From the NCBI RefSeq assembly GCF_020379485.1, contig NC_063451.1, positions 20,628,630 to 20,692,629 on the forward strand: a stretch of 64,000 nucleotides of DNA, in the 5' to 3' direction. Source of the stretch: Brassica napus (Eukaryota > Streptophyta > Magnoliopsida > Brassicales > Brassicaceae). Positions 10,774 to 22,390 of the stretch are shown here, piece by piece. The translations under genes and the position numbers were made by a program. Position 1 is the stretch's first letter, and every line of letters starts with the position of its first letter. The notes under the pieces are model-generated. The model was given only the letters and a program-made list of their open reading frames with translations, was not told where the DNA came from and ran no database searches.

Positions 10774-11790
10774 CTCTGCAGAAAGTATAGCAATGACAGA
10801 AGAAGACTATTCATGGAAGAAAGACAGCTGAATCTGACAAGAATCCTAGGAAAAACGATGTGAAGTGCTACGAATGCAAAGGATATGGTCACTTTAGGAC
10901 TGAGTGCCCAACGGTGAAAAGAAGAGAGTTCCAGTGTCATGGTGCAAAGGATATGGTCACACACAGGCTGAGTGTGAAGCAGATGGAATGAGGAAGCACG
11001 AGAAGTCCATGATAGGAATCAATGATAGTGATTCAGAAATCGAGAGTGAAGAAAAGGTGAACAACTTTGTGGCTTTTCTGGGAATAGTGGAATATGAGTC
11101 AGGTTCAGAAAGTGAGGCTGAACCAGAAAATGAACTGGATGAGAGCTACAAGGAAGTTCGCGAAACCTTGGTGAAATTGGGTATGGAGAAAACCTGACTA
11201 GCTAAGGAGAAAGATCGACTTGAAACTGAAGTGGCAATTTTGCGACTTGAAACTGAACTGGCAATTTTGCGAGATGAACTACGTAGAGAAGCTGAGTTAG
11301 CCAAGGAAAGTGTCAACTTAGTCAAAGAGAAATTGATCCTTGCCAAGCAAGCTGAAAAGCTCAGAGAGGAATTGTTAGCAGAAAAAAGAGAGCCGCCGAT
11401 CTTCAAAGTGAATTGGATCAACAGTACAAGAAGATTAAGATGCTTACTGGAACCAAAAAACTCGACCAGATCTTGAGCAGTGGTAGAACTGAGAACTCAT
11501 ACATGAGACTCGGCTATACTGGAAGACAAAGTGGTACAACGGGTATGACACGCTTTGTGTCCGAAGGATTCGCACATGCAGAGGAAAGTAAGACACAAAC
11601 TGGCCCAGAACAACCCACTGACTGTTTCTACTGTGGAAGGTTTGGTCACTACAAGATATACTGCTAGAAGTATCTCGAGATGGTCAAGCAAGTTTGGAGA
11701 CAACGTAAGTTCTGGCGGATTGGTAAGACCTCTCAAGGATGGGTAAAGAAGACTTATCTATACCTAGAGACAGTTGCTACTACAAGAAGT
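10774..11790 (+). pseudogene. Copia gag, C-terminal part with CCHC knuckles
   Basis: After the Gypsy insertion gag resumes. A C-x2-C-x4-H-x4-C zinc knuckle is at 10866-10907 (C-Y-E-C-K-G-Y-G-H). A second, partly duplicated knuckle lies at about 10943-10977, and a third at about 11626-11667 (C-F-Y-C-G-R-F-G-H). Between them is an acidic stretch (about 11020-11190) and a strongly predicted coiled coil of repeated L-E-T-E / L-A-I-L-R units (11200-11400). Several frames are needed, so it is broken. Long Gag with more than one knuckle and a coiled coil fits the Sirevirus group. Confidence 0.75.
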
Positions 11791-12140
11791 AACTTCCGAT
11801 GTAACATGGCACGAGTTTCAGATGATACAGATTCAGATGAGCCATGGTACTTTGACAGTGGTTGCTCTAGGCACATGACAGGAAATGATGATAATCTGAA
11901 CGAGGTCTCAAAAGTGAAAGGAGGAAAAGTAACCTTTGGAGATGGTGGGTATGGAGTCATTCAGGGTAAAGGCACTACGTGTAGTTCTGAATTTCCTAAG
12001 TTGGTGAATGTATACTTTGTCAAAACCCTAAAAGAAAACCTGATAAGTGTCAGCCAGTTGTGTGATGAAGGACTCACAGTGGTTTTCTCAGTAGAGCAAT
12101 AAATCAGTATGGAGTGACTGTACTATAAGGAATCAGATCT
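11791..12140 (+). pseudogene. Copia aspartic protease
   Basis: Contains the Copia protease signature W-Y-F-D-S-G-C-S-R-H-M-T-G (about 11845-11882), with the catalytic D-S-G. It continues through the V-x-F-G-D-G-G segment to E-N-L-I-S-V-S-Q-L-C, the usual end of the domain. Frame 11680-12102 is open but is cut off from the integrase by a stop at 12100-12102. Confidence 0.85.
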
Positions 12141-13129
12141 TGTAACAACTGCTACATGTGGAGAACACAATCAAGTGTATGTCAGCACAAGGAAACACTG
12201 AGTTATGACATCAACGGTTGGGTCATATGAATGTCAGAAACATGACTAACAAGGTTCACAAAGACATGGTTCGTGGAGTGCCCAAGCTCAAGATTGATGA
12301 CAAACTGGTGTGTGGTGCATTCAATCAAGGGAAGCAAGTGAAAGTGCAACACGAGAAGGTACCTGATGTACAAACTTCAGCACCATTGGACTTGGTACAC
12401 ATGGATCTCATGGGTCCAATGCAGACTGGAAGCATTGGAGGCAAGAGATATGTATTCATGCTTATAGATGACTTTACCATATTCACTTGGGTCCGGTTCA
12501 TCAGAGAGAAGTCTGAAACTACTGAAAGTTTCAAAATCTGGGCACTCCAACCCATAAACGAACAGGGATGAATCAAGAAGATACGCAGCGATCATGGCGG
12601 TGAGTTCGAGAATGCAGTTATTACTCAGTTTTCTGAGTCAAAGGGGATAGCTCATCAGTTTGCAGCACCAAGAACACCTCAGCAGAATGGTGTTGTTGAA
12701 AGGAAGAATCGGACCTTATAGGAAATGGGTAGGGCGATGCTACATGGAAAGAAGATCGCGAAAACATTCTGGGCTGAGGCACTTAATACGGCATGTTACA
12801 CTATCAATCGGGTGTATGTCAGAAAAGGGACCACAAAAACTCGTTATGAAATGTGGACTAGCAAAACTTATAATCTTGGGTATTCTCATGTTTTTGGATT
12901 CAGGTGCTATATACTGAATGACAAGAACTATCTCGGGAAATTTGACTCAAGAAGTGATGAAGGATCCTTTCTGGGTTACGCACAGTCTATCACAGCTTAC
13001 AGAGTCTTCAACAAGCGATCTGAAATGATTATGGAGACAGTTAACGTGGTCTTCGACGATCCGTCTGTGGTCATAGTAGAACATTCAGAATCAGATGAAG
13101 ATGGTGAGAGTGGACCAAGAGACACCTGA
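12140..13129 (+). pseudogene. Copia integrase
   Basis: Begins with a pre-integrase zinc domain (H-Q-R-L-G-H, about 12210). Its second Cys pair is damaged: C-G-A-F where the family has C-x2-C. The DDE core follows: D in H-M-D-L-M-G-P (about 12400), D in R-S-D-H-G-G-E-F (about 12590) and E in Q-Q-N-G-V-V-E-R (about 12690). The C-terminal F-G-F-R and F-L-G-Y segments precede the acidic linker. In-frame stops at 12569-12571 (TGA) and 12719-12721 (TAG) break it. The order protease-integrase-polymerase identifies Copia rather than Gypsy. Confidence 0.88.
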
Positions 13130-14057
13130 GGAAAATACAGTGGAAGAAACAGTACCTCAACAAGCAATTCAGCAAGTTCATCGAAACCACTCAGTGTCAG
13201 ACGTGATTGGAGGCATTGAAGAGAGTCGAAAGACGCGTGGAAAACTCATCAACTTCAGGGAAATGGTGCAGTTTGCTTGTTTTGTATCTGCAGTTGAGCC
13301 TAAGACACATACTGAGGCTCTTCGTGATGAATAATGGATTGTATCTATGGAAGAGGAACTCGAGCAATTTTCTAGGAATGATGTGTGGGAAATGGTCTTT
13401 CGTCCTGATGGAGTAAACGGAGTTGGAACAAAATGGATCTTCAAGAACAAGACGGATGAACATGGAGAGGTAGTACGTAACAAGGCAAGACTTGTGGCTC
13501 AAGGGTACTCACAGATTGAGGGAGTGGATTTCGAAAAAACCTTTGCCCCAGTTGCAAAACTGGAGTCCATACGATTGTTCTTGGGAATGGCGTGTGTTAT
13601 GAACTTTAAAGTATATCAGATGGATGTGAAGAGTGCGTTTCTGAATGGCGTATTACAAGAAGAAATATATGTTGAACAACCGAAGGGATTTGAATCAACT
13701 CATCCTGAGTATGTCTACCGTCAAAAAAAAGCTCTGTATGGATTTAAACAGGCACCTCGTGTGTGGTACGAGAGGCTTACTGGGTTTCTATTGGATGCTG
13801 GATATGTTAGAGGGAGTGTAGACAAGACTCTGTTCTTCATGGAAGTAGAGAAGAACATCATTGTTGTCCAAATCTATGTGGATGATATTATCTTTGGAGG
13901 AACGTCGCAGAAGCTGGTAGATGAGTTCGTTCAGAGTATGACTCAAGAGTTTGAAATGAGCATGTGTGGAGAACTGAAGTACTTCCTTGGATTTCAAATT
14001 ACACAGTCTGATCAGGGAGTTTTTGTATCTCAAGCTCCTATGCAAACAGTCTGGTGA
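13130..14057 (+). pseudogene. Copia reverse transcriptase
   Basis: The 13347-14057 frame is a nearly complete Copia polymerase domain (RVT_2). It has N-D-V-W, G-T-K-W-I-F-K-N-K, K-A-R-L-V-A-Q-G-Y, F-A-P-V-A, Q-M-D-V-K-S-A-F-L-N-G, L-Y-G-F-K-Q-A-P-R and the catalytic Y-V-D-D (13875-13886). Upstream, 13095-13334 is the linker, separated by a stop at 13332-13334. A frameshift at about 14036 ends the frame just before the connection to RNase H. Confidence 0.92.
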
Positions 14058-14662
14058 AACATTTTGGTCTAGAGAACTGCAAGATATTCAGGACTCCAAT
14101 GAGTACTTCACTAAAACTTGCACGAGATAAAGTTGGAGAAGATGTTGATGCTAAGCTATATCGTGGAATGATTAGAAGTCTACTTTATCTGACGGCAAGT
14201 AGACCAGATCTCTCATTCAGCGTGGGTGTGTGTGTTATATATCAAGCCAAGCCCAAGGTATCTCACTTGAATGCAGTCAAGAGAATCATCAAGTAAGTCA
14301 AAGGAAACTCTGTATCACTTTCTATGGCAGAGGCTGAATACATTGCCATGAGTAGCTGTTGCTCACAACTTCTCTGGATGAAACAAATGTCGGTTGACTA
14401 TGGATTCGCTAAGGTCCTTTTCTGGTGTACTGTGACAACAAAAGTACTATTGACATCTCAAAGAATCTGGTCCAACATTCAAGGACGAAGCACATCGACA
14501 TCAGGCACCACTTCATCAGAGAATTAGTTGAAGATAATTAGGTATTAATCGAACACGTAGTTACTGACTTACAGTTGGCTGACATATTTACTAAACCTCT
14601 TGAATATAATCGCTTTATCACACTAAGAAATGCAATTGGAGTGTGTAATCTTGACTGCTAGG
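14054..14662 (+). pseudogene. Copia RNase H, with internal deletion
   Basis: The frame from 14054 has the K-H-F-G-L-E-N-C connection and Y-R-x-M-I-R-S-L-L-Y-L-T-A-S-R-P-D motif. It runs to a stop at 14294-14296. Immediately after, V-K-G is followed directly by S-V-S-L-S-x-A-E-A-E-Y-I-A, so the central part of RNase H that normally lies between them (several dozen codons, including early catalytic acidic residues) is missing. The tail A-D-I-F-T-K-P-L is present near 14578-14600 in a shifted frame. The domain cannot be active. Confidence 0.82.
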
Positions 14663-15436
14663 CCAAGTTGTGCAGAGATTAGTGCAGGTACAGGTTCAGG
14701 GTGCACATATAATGTAGATTATGTTTGAAACCTGAGAACGCTGTAGAAAAGAGCGGTTTGGTGTGCCGTCAATTCTGTGAGGTACAGGTTTCGCGTCAAT
14801 TTGTGCCCCCCCCCCCCAACCCGCTCTCAAAAGAGCCAGCAATGTTATAGAAAGATGCTCAAACACATTAAAAAAAGAAAAAGAAGAAAAAGAAAAAAAA
14901 AAGAGAATAACAGGGGTTTCGCAGCGCGCGAATAAATGTTGAAAACCCACATGAGTGATGAAGGCACAACAATGTGAAAGCTAGCCATACAAAGACAAAT
15001 CGGATGCACCAGTTCGTGGAATCTACAAGAGTTATGTGTGCAACCTGAATCAAGTGATGAGTCACATCTTGCAGTACATCACGAAAATAGTAAAAAAAAA
15101 AAGTGTTATATGTTTTTAAGTCAGCCAATTGTGAGTTGTGATTCGTGTTACATTACTATCTTGAAAATCTGAGGATACATTATTAATCCACGAATGTACT
15201 TCATGCTGATGTGTTTGGATGAGAGAAATCAAAAGTTATAGGTGCACAAAGATGAGCATTAAAGAACAGGGATCTGAGGTGCAATTTCGGACCAGTTGGC
15301 TGAGTCTCCCCCGTTAAGGAAAGTAGTGGGTCACAAACCCTAAAAAGACTCATGTCGTGCTCCTAACAGATCAAAAAAAAAACTGCAGTCCTTCTTGGCA
15401 TTCTCTCTCAATCGAACCAAGAAAACAACTTCAACA
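14663..15436 (+). other. Non-coding spacer between pol and extra ORF
   Basis: Holds a run of C (about 14806-14818) and a purine run of mostly A with G at about 14869-14912. I see no conserved protein. In Sireviruses a spacer of this kind separates pol from the downstream ORF. Confidence 0.5.
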
Positions 15437-17783
15437 ATGGTGAAAACAAAGCAAATCGCAAAACGAGACGAATCTTTCAAGAGCAAGAAGAATGCAGAAT
15501 CTGAGTCAAGTCGGAGGGAACTCTCTGATGGAGATCCTGATCAAACTCTGCCGAGAAACGACCTCCCGCCGCATCATCTCTTCCAGAGATTACTGAAGAA
15601 CTCGATTCGTTCAACACTGCTCAAGAAAAGGCTCCATCGGAGGAAAGCGATAAACATCAAGGAACCTCTGCTCACGGAGAAGATGCGCCTAAAGGAGTCA
15701 CTGCAACACAGGGTGAGCCCGAGACTACAGATCTGGATCCTCTGACGAATCCCTCACCCATCTCATTTCCTGATGTCCCAATCGTAGCTATGAGTTAAGA
15801 AAAGGTAGAAGAAATCCCTCTGTCTATTGTAGTGGCTGACAAGGAGGCAGATCCTAGTGAGGAGAAGAATCAGAGTGAAGCTGAGTCTGAATCAGCTCAG
15901 AAAGTGGAAGAAAGTGACAAAAACGAAAGAGTTGTCTCTGTTGGATCGTCTTCTGAGGACATCTCCATCAAAGAAGGGCGCAAGAAGCGAGTTCTAAAAT
16001 GACTGGGGTTACGTTCATCAAAAAAGCCAAAGACGAGTGCCTCACACCATGCTATGGAGCACTCATGATCATTGCAGCTCATAACTGGATTCCATCTACT
16101 CACAAGACGCATGTGTCCCTTGACAGAGCGAGACTGATTTACAAAATGGCACATGGGACTCGGGTAAACATGGGGAATGTTGGGGTCAAAAACGGTCACG
16201 ACGAACTTAACATACAAATCTCCATAAAAATCAGCACAAAACATTTTTTACGAAAGTTGTACTTCGTAAAAAATGTCTTTATAAAGAACCTTGCGCTAAA
16301 ATCTTGTTCTAATCTCGATCGAACCAAGAACCGATTGTCTCAAAGCAACGGACACGTATCCAAACCAGCCACGGACAAGCTCGGGTATGGCAATAGGACC
16401 ACGGACAAGCCAAGCTCGGTCGCTACGCAGCGACCAAGCATGCACACGGCTCGGTAGCTACGTAGTGACTGAGCACGCCTACGGCTCGGTCGCTACGTAG
16501 CGACCGGGCGCGCGTACTTCTCGGTCGCTACGTAGCGACTGAGCTCGAGCCAAGTTTGGTTGTTACGTAGCGACCATGCACGTGCACGGCACGGCGCTAC
16601 GTAGCGACCGAGCACATGCACGTTTCGATCGTTACGAAGCGATCGAGCTTTCCCAAAACGTCGATACGACGCGAATCCATGCATTCTTGTCTACTCTTTA
16701 ATGCTATATCTCGAAGACCGTAGTTGAACCATTTCATGTTTCTCGTCATTCGAAGTCATTGATCAAACATTACGATAAAAACCGCAGAAAGTTCATTTTT
16801 ATCGAAGAAACTGTAATAAACGTTTTGAGTCAAAAGACGGCCCAAAGAGACCTAAGACATGACTCGAAGCCCACTTACGATTTCTTAACCAAATAGCCCA
16901 TAAGCCGTATGGCGGTTTATGCTTGGTTCACAGGGAAAGATAAATGTTAAGTTTCCGCGGATAAATCTGAAGTTTTCGAAGATAATCACGAAGATCGGGA
17001 AAAATGGAATATCTTTATTTTTGAGCTATGACGGCTTAAGGGCAGAAGGGGAAAAGCGTAAACCGACCTAGGAGCGAGTATATAAGGAGTCCTAGGCGAG
17101 AAGCAAAAGAGGGACTGGACACAGAAAACTTAGCACTTAGAGCAATTTTAGGCAAATTTCCGTTTTTGTTATTCGAGATGCGACTCAATTAGGTTTTTGC
17201 CGTCTTAGGGTTTTAGAACTAGGAATCTCGCCGACAGCTCTCGTAGCCCAGGCACTTACGTTGTTGTAAACGCTCAAACGCAGATTCGGAATAAGAACTA
17301 TCTTGCTCTCTTTTATGATTTCTTATTTTATTACTGTTATTGCTTCGTGTTCTGATTGCTTGGCGTGTGATATTAGCAGATATCTGAGACCTCTGGGAAA
17401 TTAGGGTTCTCCTACTTTCCTAATTTAAACGGAAATCGACAGTGCGAATTTCGGTTCCCACAGGGAAGATGATTTTCAATCAGATCATGAATCTCTGTGT
17501 TATTCAGAAGAATGAATCTCGTTGGCTGATCTTTCGGCAGTTAATCATGGGACTTCTTCAGAAGCAGCATCATGTGACACCTCGCTCTGGAGATAAGGTT
17601 GAACGTGCTATCACATACAAGAAGGATAAGCGGGTAGGAGAGATCTACGAGCAGCGTAAGGCCAAGGGCAAGAATACAGCCAAAGATGAGCCAAAAGGAA
17701 GAACCTCAGCTCGTCCACCTCGTCACTACCTTCAGCTCCAACAGCACCTCCCTCGAGCTACAGAGCTGGCCCACGTCGGGTGA
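15437..17783 (+). pseudogene. Extra ORF downstream of pol (plant transposon protein / env-like position), split by a solo LTR
   Basis: Starts at the ATG at 15437: a basic N-terminus (K-T-K-Q-I-A-K-R) then a long acidic Ser/Glu-rich region with frameshifts. From 15999 a conserved-looking domain begins (H-N-W-I-P-S-T-H...R-A-R-L-I-Y), is cut by the solo LTR at 16178, and resumes at 17463 (F-N-Q-I-M...R-W-L-I-F-R-Q-L-I), ending near 17783. This matches my knowledge of the Pfam 'putative plant transposon protein' domain found in Arabidopsis Sirevirus-type elements. Its position after pol is that of the envelope-like ORF. Function is unknown; I do not claim it is an envelope protein. Confidence 0.6.
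16178..17462 (+). mobile_element. Solo LTR of the Gypsy family, opposite orientation
   Basis: Begins TGTTGGGGTC and ends TTCCCACA, flanked by the perfect 5-bp duplication GGGAA (16173-16177 and 17463-17467). It is homologous to, but clearly diverged from, the reverse complement of the LTRs at 2692 and 9633. It carries seven tandem palindromic units (about 16410-16655), and a TATATAAG box at 17090-17097. A single LTR with target duplication shows insertion followed by LTR-LTR recombination. Confidence 0.93.
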
Positions 17784-18341
17784 CTGTGTATGAGCTTGGT
17801 TCTGTTGCCATACCTTAGGGTCTACTCACCTCAGAAGACCTTCACGAAGCCTTAGAGGACACTTCACGAGCTCTTCAGACCCTGACTGACATAGTGAAGG
17901 ATCTGATGCGATCTGTTGCAGGTTAGTGTTACTTCTCTATCTTCAAAGGATTTCGTGTTTATTTTTCTTGAAGTTTTTAATCCGTGTGCTCACAAGCAGG
18001 GGAGAAAATGAGGAGTGAGATGAAGAAGGACCCAAGATTGTGGGGGGAGCAATCATTTCGGTTTTCTTTCTGTTTGATATACTTATTTTGATTGCACCAC
18101 TTGTTGCAATTGTTTGTTATCCTTGTTTTTAGACAATCTCAGTTTATGGGGGAGCATTATTTATGCTGATTGTCGTGCTCAGATGTATTAAATACTTGAA
18201 CCCGTGATTAGGATAATATAAGTATGTTATTGGTTGCATTGATCGTGTCAAATTATGTTTTGGTGCAGAATTGTGTTTGTGTTGTTCTTCTTTGTTTTCA
18301 TCTCAGGTACATGTGAGACGACGAATTAAAAAGGGGGAGAT
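17784..18341 (+). other. Copia 3' untranslated region with several purine tracts
   Basis: Three G-rich purine tracts occur: TGGGGGGAG (18041-18049), TGGGGGAG (18147-18154) and AAAAAGGGGGAGA (18328-18340). The last abuts the 3' LTR and is the likely polypurine tract. Repeated purine tracts ahead of the 3' LTR are a reported Sirevirus hallmark. Confidence 0.65.
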
Positions 18342-19875
18342 TGAAGATGTATGGTCAAGACGGAGATGTAGCAGAGCTGAAGTACTTCATGAAGTGCGAC
18401 ATGAACTACTATATGAGACGAACGAGTCATGAGATGCACGTAGGGGTGTTCAATCCGGATATCGGTTCGGTTTAGGTTCGGTTTTTTCGGTTTTCGGTAT
18501 TTCGGTTAGTAAAATATAACTACCATTCTAAATCCATATTTACTTCGGTTCGGTTCGGTTTATATACCGTCGGTTTTTCGGTTTATTCGGTTTATTCGGT
18601 TTTATACCAAAAAACATAATTATTTAGTTTGAGATCATATAAAATGAATTTTAGAGTCATATTGTCAACACAATCATTTATTAAAAATATATTACATGTT
18701 CAAATAAATGAACAAAAAAATAAAAATGCTTCTACTATCAAATAAAATAATCAAATCTATAATTAAAATCAGAGCCTGAAATTTTGAAAATAAAAATATG
18801 AAACAAAACAGAAACATGAAAGAAAAGTTTTTCCACCCTTCCATATTTAGTGTTCATTAAAGTCATGTTTTTTCGATTGAACACGAAACTCTGTTTGTTT
18901 ATAGATAAGAAAAAAGTTATGAAAATTTTCCATTAATTATTTTCTATCAAATTTATAATCTTCATATTAATTTAGTGAATACTAAAATAAAGCAAAAAGA
19001 TAAAAAGAAACTTAAAAATAAGATGTCTGAATTGCGATGTATTGTTATTTAATTATAGTTCAATTTTTTTACAAATTGTTCTTTATTACTATGACATTAT
19101 GGTAATAGTTATTAACACAAATTTAACTTATATAACAAATAGATATTCATGTATTGTTATAAAATAGATACATATTTACATGTTTCTACTTTAGTTGGTT
19201 TTGTTCGGTTTATTCGGTTTAATCGGTTATATACCAAACCATATCCAAATCCTACGGTTTTTATAAAATTATATCCATTCGGTTTATATGGTATATACCA
19301 AAACCAAACCATATTGTCTATTTCGGTTCGGTTCGGTTCGGTACGGTTCGGTTTTACCATATTGAACAGCCCTAGATGCACATGTCAAGGCAGATGAATT
19401 AAAGGAATATTTAATGAAGTGCCAGATAAAAGGAAGTCTTGAAGAAGAAGCAATCGATCTCAAGAGAAAAGGAAGATTGGCTTATTCTCTAAAGGATAAA
19501 ATATGGAAAGTTTCCATTGGGTAGATTTTTAGGTCTAGGGTTTCCTCTGCAATATATAAAGAGGGTTTTGGCACTGTGTTGCCGGTTAACACACAGAGAG
19601 AGCTTTTAGCAATAGAGAGTTTTTGTACGTCCGGAGAAGGAGAGGCAAAACATCTAGGGGTTAGGAGCTTGAGTGGTTCAGAGACTGTCATAGGTCTGTG
19701 AACGTGTGAAACAAGTCAACAAGTCAAGGTTTGTCATGAGCTTGGTTGAAATATTGCTTTTAGAAAGAACTTGTATGTGCTTTAAAAGGATTACTCTAGT
19801 CGTATTTCTTGGAAAGAATTATCCTTGTGTTACTGTGTGTTCTAGTTTGTGTAGCTCGTTTATCTTACATTAACA
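18342..19875 (+). repeat. 3' LTR of the large Copia element (contains hAT insertion)
   Basis: 18342-18440 plus 19383-19875 together match the 593-bp 5' LTR; the middle is a hAT element with its target duplication. A TATA-like box TATATAAA is at 19553-19560. Confidence 0.93.
18441..19374. mobile_element. Non-autonomous hAT element
   Basis: 14-bp terminal inverted repeats TAGGGGTGTTCAAT / TAGGGCTGTTCAAT, and an 8-bp target duplication GATGCACG (18433-18440) / GATGCACA (19375-19382). The uninterrupted 5' LTR at about 1384-1391 confirms the pre-insertion sequence. 8-bp duplications are diagnostic of hAT. Both ends are rich in GGTTCGGTTC-type repeats; the centre is AT-rich with no transposase ORF. 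Confidence 0.92.
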
Positions 19876-20640
19876 GATAAAACAAACAACAATGAACACA
19901 AAGGCCATGAGATTGTTGGAATGGGAAAAAAGCGATAAAGGGCTTAAAAGGAGGTCTTTGAGACAATGAATGAATCGGTCTTATTTGGGGACTTTGTCCC
20001 GTCGGTTGGTAGTGCATGCGTTTGGGGATGGATAGTACCCACGGCTCATTACGAAAGTGACCAACTACTTGAAAATAAAGACTGTAAATTTGTTGGATGG
20101 ACTAAACGACCAACGGTTTACAATAAAGTCGGTAAACAAAGATTATGACTGCGTTGGATAGATAATACGATCAATAATAAACAAAATGTCTTTAGACAAA
20201 GGTTACAGATATGTTGGATGGATAAAACGAACAATGAACAACAGGTCTTTAGACAAAGGCCATGAGATTGTTGGAATGGAAAAAAAGCCATAAAGGGCTT
20301 CAAAAGAGGTCTTTGAGACAATGGCTTAGAAAAATTCATAAGACTGAATTGGTCTTATTTGGAGACTTTGTCATGTCGGTTGGTAGTGCATGCGTTGCGT
20401 TTGGGGATGGATAGTACCCACGGCTTATTACGAAAATGACCAACGGCTTGAAAATAAAGACTATAAATTTGTTGGATGGACTAAACGACCAACGGTTTAC
20501 AATAAAGTCTGTAAACAAAGATTATGACTGTGTTGGATGGATATAACGATCAACAATGAACAACATGTCTTTAGACAAGTGATCAAGGGCTTAAAAACTG
20601 GTCTTTGAGGCAATGATTGTGATACCCACGGATTAGATAA
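19876..20640. repeat. Degenerate higher-order tandem repeat, middle part
   Basis: Successive short units built on GTTGGATGGAT-AAACGACCAAC and GTCTTTAGACAAAGGC repeat with variation. A larger unit is visible: CTTATTTGGGGACTTTG at 19980 recurs as CTTATTTGGAGACTTTG at 20354, a spacing of about 374 bp. No ORF longer than about 75 codons and no known transposon protein were recognised. Confidence 0.7.
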
Positions 20641-22390
20641 CACTACAAGAAAACATTGATTTTACAACTACAAGATTCATTACTAAATAGTTCCAAATAT
20701 GTATTTTGCAACTCATTTGCGACTATAATATATGGTTAGAAAAACCTCGTCGCAAAATGAAGTAGTCGCAAATTGGTTGGAAATTTGCAACTAATGTGTG
20801 ACGAGGAAAAGAGTTATATTAGCAACTATACTACGACTCATAAGAAAGTTGCAAATATTTATATATTTGTAACTACTTAGCAACTGCTACGTTTGTCAAT
20901 ATCGTTCCAGATGTTTGTTACTAAGTAGCTACTGCTTTTGGTTTTTTTATAGTCTTAATGTAGTTATAAATTTAGTGACTAATTTGCAACTACATATTCT
21001 ATTAGTAGTTGCAATATAGTCACAAATATAGTGACTACTTAGCAACAACAAAATTTATATGTAGTCACAAAATATTGTGACTAGTTGCAAACTAGTTTTG
21101 CAAAATATATAATTTTTTAAATAATAAACTAATCTAATTTCGAAAATCAATAGAATTTAGTTTAATAGAAATTTTTATTTGGATAATATATTTTGTTCTT
21201 TACAACTTAAGGTCCAAAATACAAAACATAAAAGGCAAAACATTTAGCATTCGATCTTCAAAACAAAAACTAACAAAGTTAGGTAGTTGGTTATGGCTGG
21301 CATAGACAGTGCTGGTTTGGTAGGAGACTTCGCGGACATATACTCTGAAAATGCCGGATCTTTACCTCGCATATAGCTGAGCACCATCTCTAAAGTGCTG
21401 ATTTGGCTTTGTTGCTATGCAGCTCATGCTGCATTTTCAATGTCTCATCGAGCATTAGCGGGCTGCTTGCTCTTCAGTTTGACACTGATCAGCTTGTAAT
21501 TGTTCTTGTGAGTCTACAAATGAAGAAGAGGACATTCCAGGGCCTTCTTTTCTCTTCTTGTTACCGTAAATTGGACGAAGGCTACTAATTCCATACTCAC
21601 GTCCTCTTATATCCAATTTACGGGCTGTTATGTTTGTATTTACAATCCAAATCCAAATAAATACATATAAAATAGTACAAATGTATTACTTGTGTGTTGT
21701 GAGTTTGTGGAGACATCCACATTTTTAAAAACTGACTCGACATATAGTTTATTTTGTTGGTTTGTTAGATTATTAAGTTTTTTTTTTTTTGACAGCGTTA
21801 GATTATTAAGTAATGATACTAAATAACTAGTTCATATCAATAATATAACTTATATAATATCACAATTTACTTAATTTGTAAATATTGATATTATTTTGCA
21901 ACTACATTGCAACAACTCTATTTGAAAGAGTTGTAATTAAGTTACAAAATAAATGTATAAGCGGATATGTGGATATTATTGCAACTAACTACCACAAATC
22001 ATAACCCTAAACTCTAAAATAACTTACCATCAGACAAAAACATGTGTTACACCTATATAGTCATACATTGCAACAATTTTGCAACAACATCATTTAAATT
22101 AAGTTGCGACTCTTTTGTAACTATAAATTTGTAATTACTTTTTTAGTTTCAAATTGGTTATGGTTTTGCTTCAATTTTACGACTAAGCACTTCAGTTGCA
22201 AAAATGTCTCAAATGGGTATCTAAACAACAACTGAAGTACAATCACTATTTTTTTGTGGCACATTTGCGACTATTATATAACATAATTGCAGTTGTTACA
22301 AAAAAGTTGCAAAATAATCAAAAGCTAGCTGCAAAATTTTGCAACCACCAGTTGCAAGAGGAGTTTCAAAATTAATGTTTTCTTGTAGTG
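20641..22390. mobile_element. Non-autonomous CACTA (En/Spm) element
   Basis: Starts CACTACAAGAAAACATT and ends with its inverted copy (AATGTTTTCTTGTAGTG), flanked by the 3-bp duplication TAA (20638-20640 and 22391-22393). The CACTA ends, 3-bp duplication and dense subterminal repeats of GCAACTA/TAGTTGC and TCGCAAAT on both sides are diagnostic. Length 1750 bp. A central block (about 21250-21600) looks, on the minus strand, like a degraded transposase C-terminus; no complete transposase is present. Confidence 0.92.

Larger units (their letters stand above)
1294..19875 (+). mobile_element. Sirevirus-like Ty1/Copia retrotransposon with three nested insertions
   Basis: The two LTRs (1294-1886 and 18342-19875, the second enlarged by an insertion) begin TGAAGATG and end TTAACA. 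They are bounded by the direct 5-bp target duplication GATAA (1289-1293 and 19876-19880). Internal order is PBS, gag, protease, integrase, reverse transcriptase, RNase H (the Copia order), then an extra downstream ORF and purine-rich tracts as in Sireviruses. Removing the three nested insertions leaves about 8.3 kb. All coding parts carry stops or frameshifts, so the copy is dead. Confidence 0.92.

Noticed and set aside
15437..17783. Retroviral envelope gene
   Set aside because: It is in the env-like position, but I see no clear signal peptide, fusion peptide or membrane anchor; the conserved part matches a plant transposon protein domain instead.
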